A stretch of DNA of 64,000 nucleotides, taken from NCBI GenBank assembly GCA_038380795.1, contig CM076270.1, positions 18,864,001 to 18,928,000 on the forward strand, written 5' to 3'. This stretch comes from Pyrocephalus nanus. Taxonomy: Eukaryota; Chordata; Aves; Passeriformes; Tyrannidae. Positions 13,080-20,760 of this stretch are shown here, one piece after another. The notes under the pieces were generated by a model. The model made no database searches. It was not told where the DNA came from and was given only the letters and a program-made list of their open reading frames with translations. Position 1 is the stretch's first letter. Every line of letters starts with the position of its first letter. A program made the position numbers and the translations under genes.

Positions 13080-13440
13080 AAACATGCAGCTGATTTTGAA
13101 CGGATTCCCACCAGCCCACTAAACCCTGCAGCTGCTTGTTTGGCTAATAAAGCCCCATGTGTTTTTAAACTTACGAAAAGAAAAAGATGTCCATCCAAAT
13201 AAACTATAAGTGAAAACTCATTGATTACCTCCGCCTTCCTGTCTCTGATTTGATTAATCATTGGCCATCATGCTTTCCGAGTCACTTCTGTGTTGGTTTC
13301 CCCCTGCCTGAATCCTGTAAGACTTTTCCAGAAGGGCGGCTGTGATGTTGAGACCAACATACTGTAAACAACCACAAGAAGCAGAGCTAATGTTTTCAAT
13401 ACAGCTCTAGGACTAAAATAAACTCATTGGATTAGGCCAG
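13080..13440. promoter_or_regulatory. candidate regulatory island downstream of FOXL2
   Basis: This AT-rich block sits at the edge of the GC-rich domain. It holds homeodomain-like sites (CATTGATTAC, TGATTAATCATTGG), an inverted CCAAT (ATTGG) and a forkhead consensus TGTAAACA at 13373-13380 directly abutting a RUNX-type ACCACA at 13381-13386. Such AT-rich, motif-dense islands inside GC-rich developmental-gene domains are often conserved enhancers. Conservation could not be tested here. Confidence 0.3.
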
Positions 13441-14209
13441 CTCGAGCGATTGTTTTGGTGAGCGCTTCCCAGGCCCGCTGCTGAGCACATCCCCGAGGGC
13501 TACCTGGGGCGGGCAGCGAAGCCGCGGCGGCTCCGGGCGGCGGAGTGGGCGTAGACCCCGCCTGGAGGAGCCCCCTTCCCGCCTGCCCTGTGCGGGGCCG
13601 CATCCCTGCTGCGGGACAGATGTGACACCGCCGCAGAGCACAGCCCTGCCAAGGGCGGGGATGCCCCGCACACCCAGGAAAGGACTTCTGGGGGACTCCG
13701 CAGAGGTGAAGGGAGAAGTCGGAGGGGAACGGCACACCCAGGAGCCCGTGGCCTCTCCCGGCTGCCAAGGTGTGCCAAGGTGTGCCGGCGCCGCTGGAGG
13801 GTCTCAGAGGCGCTCTCGGGGCTCTGGAGCGTTTCTCGGAGCTCTCCTGTCTGGTTATCCCAGCCCTGTCTCAGCCCGTTACAGTGTCCGGCTTTTTAGT
13901 CCTCGCAGTATTTTTCTCACCGGCTTCTATTGCCCAAAACACCATGCCGGCTGCCCGTGCCTGCCCACACGGAGCTGGCCCCCCACGATTGAGGATGGCA
14001 GCAGGAGATGACCCCGCAGGGCGGGCCGAGCCCAGCGGGGAGGAAGGAGGGGGTCCCCGGTCCCTGCCCGCCCCGTCGAGCCGCCCTCCGGCCGCTCAGG
14101 CCGGGCCGGGCCCGCGGAGCAGGGCAGGCGGAGAGCTGGGGTCGCCGGAGCTTGCCGCGCTCCCGACCGGCGGGAGCCGCGTCCGTCACACACGCAGAGA
14201 GGAGATTTT

Positions 14210-14430
14210 TTAAGTAACAAATGTACTTTTTTATTTTTGAAACAAAAATATCGTTTTCGGCTTAACAATAGCCGGATCTTGCTGAATGAAGCCTTTGCAT
14301 ATTTTCCTGTTTTAATTGGTTGTATAATAAACAGTCCTGACCCCGCACTCTCTTTTCAATGAGTTCAGGGTGAAATGCGGACCATGGGACTGGAAATGAC
14401 TTTTTCACCACTTAAAACACGGACAAGAAT
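14210..14430. promoter_or_regulatory. AT-rich motif island inside the GC-rich domain
   Basis: About 220 bp of sharply AT-rich DNA with GC-rich sequence on both sides. Visible motifs are a SOX-type AACAATAG at 14264-14271, an octamer-like TTTGCATA, an inverted CCAAT (ATTGG) and a forkhead-like ATAAACA. The abrupt composition change and motif density suggest a conserved regulatory element. It lies about 3.5 kb beyond the FOXL2 polyadenylation site. Confidence 0.35.
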
Positions 14431-15161
14431 ACCAGGAATCAGGCGGTATTAACCTGGCGCTACAGCCGGGGCGGGAGGGAGGGCGCAAGGTAAGAGCCCT
14501 GTGTGTGTCTCCTCACTGAGCACGGCTCTGCCCTGCCCTGCCCTGCCCGCAGCCACGGCCACCGTCGCCTACCCTCTCCAGGCACGACTAGAGGAGCTGG
14601 AACAGCCCTCCCGGGGTCCCTCAGCACCCGCCCTCCCGCCGGCCCGCAGGCAGAGGGCAGCCGCGCCGTGCCGTGCTGGCGGAGACCGGCCCCGGTGCCG
14701 AGGGCTCTGCCACCCTCCGACCCTGGCCAGGGGTTCAAAGGACCTTTGCGGCCTGCGCAGAGGACCTGAGAAGAAAAAAAAGCTACGGCCTCAGAATATT
14801 CCGTGGGGTTGGCAGTGCCTCGGTGGGTCAGAGCAGCAGAGGGGCTGTGGGAGCCCGCTCAGCCCCGGGGAGCAAACCCGGCCCATCCTGTTAGGGGCAC
14901 GGGCAGCGCTGCCGCTCCTGCAGTGGCAGAGGCAGGCTGCTTCCACGCACGCTCCAGGCAGGGAGAAAACAGCCCTCGCTCTCCTGCTTTCATCTCTCTC
15001 CAGCGTTGCATAAACCCGGGGCCGTTCCGAAAGGGCAGTGGCGGCGGCTCAGCGGCCCTGAGGCCCCCTGGCCAGGCTCCGGCTTCCCGGAGCAGCCCCG
15101 TGGCCGGAGGAGGCTCCTCGCCAAGGTGCTGTCCCGGGGAGTGCTTCCCGCTCCGTGGAGC

Positions 15162-15230
15162 ATTCCCCCTGCCGCCCTTTATATAACGGGGAAAGACCTT
15201 ACACAACGCGCAAACCCGGCTCTTCCCAAG
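15162..15230 (+). repeat. diverged direct repeat, copy 2
   Basis: This is the partner of 12735-12800 (see that entry for the shared core). Copy 2 carries TTTATATAA immediately before the core, so the minus strand reads TTATATAAAGGG, a TATA-like box that copy 1 lacks. The extra base that creates it is the one indel between the copies near the core. Confidence 0.65.
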
Positions 15231-17966
15231 AGCCCGGCGGTCGGCCGCTGGCTTTTGTAAGGGGCCGATGGGGCTGAGCGGCGGCGCGGCCGGCGGCAGG
15301 TGGGACCCGCGGGAGCAGTTGGCTTGGCGGCCCGGGGCGAGAGAATTCTGAGCCGCTGTGAGCAACCCCTGGTCCCCTGGCGCCCTTCGTGCACACCGAG
15401 CTGCCTGCACGAGGGGTCGGTACAGACCCCTTCTCCTGCCCAGCCCCTGCCGTTCAAGTGCCGCTGTCCCGGCATGCGGCCCGATCCTACACATCAGCCA
15501 GGCTGCCCAGCGGGTTCGTGTGGGACACTCGGTCCCCGCGTGTCGGTGCCTGGGTGTTCGGTACCACACAGCGCGGTCCGCGGCGGCTCCCCACGGGCCG
15601 GGGCCCGCTGCCCAGGCAAGCACAGCGAGCAGACAGGTGATGGCCGCCCCCTCCTCAGGCCGGCAGGACTGACCAGGAGGCCCGGTTGCTCCCGGCAGCT
15701 GCCGAGCTGCTGCCGGCAGGACCAGCCCTGCCCCGGGCTCGACAGTGCCCGGAGAGCGCGGCCAGGCCAGCCTGGGTTCTCGCCGTGATTTCCCTGTGAA
15801 GTTTACATTCAGTGCAGTCTCTGTTTATAAAATACAGAAAACGATCGTGAAAACATCCCTACAGGCGCGACGGCCGCAGCTGACTCGGGGCCGCGCTGCT
15901 GCCGGGGAGCGGCGAGGGGGGCCCGGGGAGAAGGCGAGCACAAGCAGCCCGGCAGACGGACAAGGCACCGGCCCGGCGAGCGGCCTCACGGCCCTGCCGG
16001 CCCGCTCCTTTCCCAAACGCGCGGCTCTCTGCCTCTCCGTGTGGACTCAGACGGCCACTGGTAAAGCACGGCAGGAACCAGCTGAAAACCTCTCGGGAAT
16101 CGGAGTAGCCTCGGGGGCCGCACGGCCCCGCCCGGTCCCGGGCTGCCGCCTCCTCCCGCTGCACCTGGCATTGCCAGGTATTGCTTCATCCAAAGCCGCC
16201 GAGCCCCAGCGCTCCCGGACTCTTCCCAAGGGCCCTGCAGCCCGGCCGAGCGACGGCACAGCCCAGGAAGGAGACCGGGGAGGCGCCGGTGGGCCTGTGC
16301 GGGGTCCGGGGCGGTACTCCCTCCCTCCCTTCGCCCCGTGCCCACCTCCAGCGGCGAGGGTTTCCCTTGTGGTCCGACGCAGCGCGGAGGAAACTAGCGG
16401 GACTGGCAGTACTTATTAAATAAGGAACAAGCAGCCAAGGCCCTGAGCCCTCCGGCGCAAAGCTGCGATCCCCGAGGCCTGTGAGAGGTGCTGCCTCTCC
16501 CCTCCACCGCCCGCTCCCACTTGAGGGCCGCGGGCAGATCCGAGGCACCGGGCAGCGCTCTGCTCCCTCAGAGCCATAGATGGCAAAGATGCGAGTCGCA
16601 GCCGTGTCCCATGTGCCCTGGCAGCCCCTCCTCGGCCTTTCGCCTCATCGTTACACCAGTGTTCGTGTCGAGGCCAGGCTTTCTCCGCAGCCCCCTACGC
16701 ACAGCTTGGAGCAGCCGAGGCACCGTCGCCTCGCAGCGACTCCGCTTGCTGCATCCCCTGTGCGTCCCTGTCCGCCCGGGAGCGGAGACCCTCGGCTGCA
16801 CCAGCACTCCCAGCGCTCTCCCGTTGGGGATAGGGCCTGGGCAGAGGGGCCAGGGGGCACAGCAAGGCGTCCGGGCTGGGCCGGTGGGTGCCTCTGGAGC
16901 CCTTCTGCCTTGGCCGTGCCCGCCGAGTGGCACCGCGATAAAGAGGCGACAGGTCCCCCCACGGCTTTCTATGGCCGCGCCGGAGGATGCCGCTTCCTCC
17001 CCTTCAGGGAGGCTGCAGCAGGCCCTAGCAGAAGGGAAGACCTTCGGGCAGCCTGGCAAGGGCCTGGCTGACCCGCGGGTCACGCTGCAGGCCTCCGGCA
17101 GCGGGCGGGGAGTGCTCACCCCAGCACCGATTTTCGTCCCTGACAGCCCCTCTCCGGGGCAAGGAGCTACCCACGCTGCCCGGGAAGTGGATCACCCACA
17201 TCCCCACTCCTGCCGCAGGACTGTAGGCCTGGCCCAGGCTGGCGTGCAAGGGGACCCACTGCACCCCGGGCCGGCACCGGGCGAGGGCCGCCCCGCCTGC
17301 CCCATCCCCTCCTGACCCCTCAGGCGCTCTCGCAGGGGCCGCTGTCCCCGTGGGCTGGCAGGTTTCGAAGCGAGGCTCAGGCCTCTGGAGCGCCGCTGCC
17401 GCAGCCACCGGCTCGCCGAGGAAAGAGGGACCCGCCGGCGGCTCCCGGCTCCTTCCCCGGCCGGGGCCCGGATGGGGCGCGGGCCGCTCTGCAGCGCGGC
17501 CGGGCCCGGGATAACGCGGGGCCGCGCTGTGTGCCCCGAGCAGGCGGGGGAGAAACGAAAGCGGAGCCGGGGTCCGCTGCGCGCGTAGCCGCAGGCAGTG
17601 TCCGGAGGTCCGCACACACGGTGCCGGCAGCTGCCGCGTCCCAGAGCGGAGGCGCTCCCGTGCCCGCCCGCTCCCATCCCTGTGGAGCCACCGAAACCGT
17701 CCCGGGGAGGCCGGAGCGGCCCCGCCGGAGCTCTCGGCGGGAGCGCAGCCCGCCGGTGCATCAGGGAGCCGATGGAGAGCCCGGGCACAGCCCGCGTGTT
17801 CCTGCGGTGGAGCGGCCCCGGGAGCAATGCCCGCCGCCAGGAGCGGGCCGGGCAGCGCCGAGCGGCCCCCGCACACGGCGCCAGCCCCGTTCTCCGCCGC
17901 CGCTAACCGATCCCGAGCACGGAATAGCGGAGCGAAATAAAACGATATGGAAAGAAGGAAAGGCAT

Positions 17967-17972
17967 TTTATT
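17967..17972 (-). terminator. FOXL2: FOXL2 polyadenylation signal AATAAA
   Basis: The plus strand reads TTTATT, so the minus strand carries AATAAA. It is followed in the mRNA direction by a pyrimidine-rich stretch (CCTTTCCTTCTTTCC), suitable as a downstream element, placing cleavage near 17945-17955. It is the only AATAAA on the minus strand between here and the stop codon. AT-rich UTR sequence ends and GC-rich DNA resumes at this point. Confidence 0.75.
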
Positions 17973-18882
17973 GGAGACTTTACAATGCTAGAAAGTACAA
18001 TAAAAGTGCTAGTTCACTCTAGAAAAGTTGGTCCCAAAATGGTACTATGCCACAGTATCTATCAGCTTACACAAACATTTACAGAATCACTATGAACTGG
18101 CCCCTGTTTTATAAACGCTATTTTTTTCACATTACTCTATGTAAAATTGAAGGATCAAAACTTTTTTAAGAGAAAGGTCAAGCACTCAAAAGCAGAACCT
18201 ACTGGAAAATCCATTTTGGGCCAGGTTTGGGGTAAAAAAAAACGAAGATAGTTTAAACTTTCATTATTATTATTAATATGCACACGGGAAAAATATTCTA
18301 ATTTACAGGAAACCGTCTCTCTCTCTCTTTTTTTTTTTTTTTAATAACATCAAAATATTTTTTTAGACCTTTATAAAATTACTTTTAAGACCTCAGAGGA
18401 CATTGTCTCCTTTAAAAAATATATTTACCACTGCCGAAACGTTTCACGAGTGACCCTGGCGGGTTTTGTTTGTTGGTTTCTATTAACCAGCAATATCGCA
18501 CATCTGCTGTTACAGCAGTCCCCATGTTAAGTACTATTTTAACGAAAAGCCACAGCTCGGAAGAAGCGCAGTGCTTTGCAGAGCGAGGAAGAAGACAGAA
18601 AACGCGAAGAGAAGGAGGAGGACGAGCACCGCGGGCACACAGTAGTGTATAGGCCCTTCCAGCCCTGCACCGCACGCGTGAAAATGCCTCCGCTATTTAC
18701 AAGCTCCACTTTACTCTCCCCAAGGCCGAGCCCGGAAAGATTACGGCCGAATCGCAAAGGAGCATAATTTTGAGGGCTAAACAGCTTATTTTTTAATTAC
18801 ATTCCCTCCCCCCAAACAAAAAAAAAACCCAAACAAACAAACCAAAACCCAACCAAAACCAAAACTAACAACTCACAAACGA

Positions 18883-18902
18883 ACACACACACACATACAC
18901 AC
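18883..18902. repeat. short (CA)n microsatellite in the FOXL2 3' UTR
   Basis: A run of CA dinucleotides with one T interruption; the mRNA sense is (UG)n. It adjoins an A/C-rich low-complexity stretch (18806-18880) that reads as U/G-rich in the transcript. Confidence 0.85.
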
Positions 18903-19206
18903 AAGCAGAGAAACACTCGGTGAATCCCCACTCGCTCGGAGACGGGCGGCCCGGCCGCCGACGCCCGGCGCAGCCCCTCGGGGAAGCCCCCACATTTACA
19001 CTGCCCTCTTCTCATGGCCGGACGGCTCCTGCACTGACACTACACCCGGGGCGAGGCTGCTATTTACCCACCGCGACAGTTTGGGCAGAGAGAAAGTCCG
19101 CAGCTAAGGGACGAGAAGAGACACTGGAGCACAGGGGAACGCGGCGGGATGGGAGAGGGGCAGCGGGGCCGGTGCATTTCTGTGACGGCGGCCGGCCGGA
19201 GCCTCC

Positions 19207-20127
19207 CTAGATGTCTATGCGGGAGTGTAGGGCGCTGTGTTTGCTGTCGTGGTCCCAGTAGGAACAGTGCATCATGGACAGCTCGGTGGGCTGACGGGCG
19301 CAGGCAAACTGGAGGCCGGCTCCGTTCGCCGCCGGGGCCGCCGGCGGCGCGGGGCTGGCCGGGCTGAGCTGCTGCGGGTGGTGGGCGTGCGGGTGGTGGT
19401 GGTGGTGGCCCATGCCGTTGTAGGAGTTCACCATGCTGGGCAGCGCCATGCTCTGCACCCGCGAGTAGGGGCTGTAGGACGCCGGGCCCGAGAGTCCTTT
19501 CACATTGACGGGGCTGACGTTCCCGCCAGACATCTGGCAGGAGGTGTAGGGCATGGGCGCGGGGGGCTGCGCCAGCGGCCACGAGTTGTTCATGAAGGTG
19601 GACTGCAAGTACTTGGGCGGGGACAGGTAGCCGTAGCTGTCCGGGCTGAAGAGGGTCTTGCCAGGCTGGAAGTGGGTCGGAGGCGGCCGGAAAGGTCGTT
19701 TCATCCTTCGTCTCCGGCGGTAGTTGCCTTTCTCGAACATGTCCTCGCAGGCGGGGTCCAGGGTCCAGTAGTTGCCCTTGCGCTCGCCGCCGCCCTCCCG
19801 GGGCACCTTGATGAAGCACTCGTTGAGGCTGAGGTTGTGGCGGATGCTGTTCTGCCAGCCCTTCTTGTTCTTCTCGTAGAAAGGGAACTTGCTGATGATG
19901 TACTGGTAGATCCCAGACAGTGTGAGCCTCTTCTCCGCGCTCTCCCGGATGGCCATGGCGATCAGGGCCACGTAGGAGTAGGGGGGCTTCTGCGAGGGGT
20001 CCGGCTTCTCGGGGCCCTTGTCCGTGCTCAGCTCCTCCTTGCCCCGCTCCGGCTCCTTGCTGCCGCTGGTGTCATGAGCCAGCAGCGCCACTGTGTCCTC
20101 CTCGCCGTCCGGGTAATTGCTCATCAT
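19207..20127 (-). CDS. FOXL2: FOXL2, forkhead box transcription factor L2, complete single-exon coding region
   Basis: The nuclear DNA-binding protein encoded here (306 residues) specifies ovarian granulosa-cell fate, activates aromatase and related genes and opposes the testis programme; in mammals it is also needed for eyelid development. The forkhead domain spans about residues 47-141, from [14 protein letters not shown], through recognition helix [16 protein letters not shown] (93-108), to the basic tail RRRRRMKRP. Cys127 corresponds to human Cys134, the residue changed in adult granulosa-cell tumours. The C-terminus ([26 protein letters not shown]) is typical of FOXL2. There is no polyalanine run; instead a His-rich [10 protein letters not shown] (241-250) precedes a Pro/Ala stretch. 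The start is the first ATG of an ATG-ATG pair in good context (ACC before it). The frame stays open upstream for at least 342 bases but has no in-frame ATG there. Length and sequence fit bird orthologues. Identity is near certain. Confidence 0.97.
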   Translation of the reverse strand: MMSNYPDGEEDTVALLAHDTSGSKEPERGKEELSTDKGPEKPDPSQKPPYSYVALIAMAIRESAEKRLTLSGIYQYIISKFPFYEKNKKGWQNSIRHNLSLNECFIKVPREGGGERKGNYWTLDPACEDMFEKGNYRRRRRMKRPFRPPPTHFQPGKTLFSPDSYGYLSPPKYLQSTFMNNSWPLAQPPAPMPYTSCQMSGGNVSPVNVKGLSGPASYSPYSRVQSMALPSMVNSYNGMGHHHHHPHAHHPQQLSPASPAPPAAPAANGAGLQFACARQPTELSMMHCSYWDHDSKHSALHSRIDI

Positions 20128-20760
20128 GGTGCCCCGCGTCCACCGCCCGGGGCGGCCAGCGCAGCGCGGCGCGGTGCCGAGCGCTGCCCGGTGCGCGGAG
20201 CCCGGTGCCGGCGGCCGTCCCGCCCCGCGCTCGCCGAGATCGGGGCCGGAGCCGGAGCCGGGACCGGGACGGAGATGGGGAGGCGCCTCTCGCGGCGCCG
20301 CTGGTCCGTGCAGCGCGGCGGCGGCGGCGTCCCTGCCCCCGCGGGCTCCGCTCCCCTCTGCCGCGGCGGCCGGGCTCTTTTCTGATTTGTATGGGCCCGG
20401 CCGAGTTCCGCTTTCGTCAGGAGCCCGCTCCCCTATCGCGGCCGAGCCGCTGGGCACGGCCGAGTTCACCCCGCAGTCACGGCGCCGCGCTCAGCCCCGC
20501 GCACACGCGGCCCGACGTGGCCCCGCGGAGCGGCGCGGAACCGCCCCGGACCCGCCGCGCCGCCGGGGGCGGGGAGGAGGGGGGCGGTGTCCGGGGGGTG
20601 CTCAGGGAGCCTCCGCCGCCCACCCCGGAGCCCGGTGGGGCCCGCGGCGCTGCGCTCCCCGCCCGCCCGGTGGGTGCGAGGGGGTGTGCCCGCGGCGCTC
20701 CCCCCGCCACGGCGGCTGCCACACGTCCAGCCGCACACGCGGCCGCGTTTATATGTCTTG
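20128..20760 (-). promoter_or_regulatory. FOXL2: FOXL2 5' UTR and promoter region
   Basis: This CpG-rich stretch directly precedes the FOXL2 start codon. Two TATA-like elements are visible on the minus strand: CATACAAAT at 20393-20385, predicting a start near 20355 and a 5' UTR of about 230 bases, and ATATAAA around 20754-20748, predicting a start near 20720 and a 5' UTR of about 590 bases. The first gives the more usual UTR length. Between them lie CpG-dense sequence and a G-quadruplex-type G-run cluster. Which start is used cannot be decided from sequence. Confidence 0.5.
20565..20598 (+). promoter_or_regulatory. putative G-quadruplex in the FOXL2 promoter
   Basis: Four runs of four or more G (20565-20569, 20571-20574, 20579-20584, 20593-20598) are separated by loops of 1, 4 and 8 bases, meeting the usual intramolecular quadruplex pattern. 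They lie on the strand opposite the FOXL2 coding sense, about 440-470 bp upstream of its ATG. Confidence 0.5.

Larger units (their letters stand above)
9341..13440. other. transition zone into the GC-rich FOXL2 domain, no gene recognised
   Basis: GC and CpG content rise here in patches, most clearly at about 10150-10420, and alternate with A-rich stretches (10550-10810, and an A28 run at 11933-11960). Open frames of up to 255 codons exist on both strands. They overlap each other, contain poly-Lys or poly-Phe from homopolymers and match no family I know, so they are treated as products of GC-rich, stop-poor DNA. Confidence 0.5.
13441..17940. other. GC- and CpG-rich domain downstream of FOXL2, no gene recognised
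   Basis: CpG is dense through most of this stretch, unlike the flanking intergenic DNA. Long frames on both strands (for example 313 codons on the minus strand at 17025-17966 and 254 codons at 14859-15623) are rich in Ala, Gly, Pro and Arg and overlap others in all frames, as expected in DNA with few TA-containing stops. None shows a domain I recognise. The domain probably belongs to the extended, CpG-rich chromatin territory typical of developmental transcription-factor genes. Confidence 0.55.
17946..19206 (-). other. FOXL2: FOXL2 3' untranslated region
   Basis: Base composition changes abruptly from the GC-rich coding region to an AT-rich stretch that ends at a canonical polyadenylation signal, giving a 3' UTR of about 1.25 kb. 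In the mRNA sense it contains a GU-rich stretch (18902-18806), a Pumilio consensus UGUAAAUA (18701-18694), a miR-133-type seed match GGACCAA (18034-18028), U- and A-rich homopolymers, and weaker ATTAAA signals at 18797-18792 and 18345-18340 that could give shorter forms. FOXL2 is intronless in vertebrates, so the UTR should be continuous with the coding exon. Confidence 0.75.

Noticed and set aside
12590..15623. Shared peptide CK.FPRY in two minus-strand frames (about 12770 and 15200)
   Set aside because: The similarity reflects the DNA-level repeat pair. Reading frames part ways at the indel directly after the shared peptide, so shared coding function is unlikely.
17025..17966. 313-codon minus-strand frame just downstream of FOXL2
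   Set aside because: Stop-poor CpG-rich DNA; no domain, competing long frames on both strands, and it crosses the FOXL2 polyadenylation region.
19237..20385. 382-codon open frame on the plus strand
   Set aside because: It is antisense to the FOXL2 coding region and mirrors its GC-rich codons; composition is Val/Leu/Gly/Arg-rich with no known domain.
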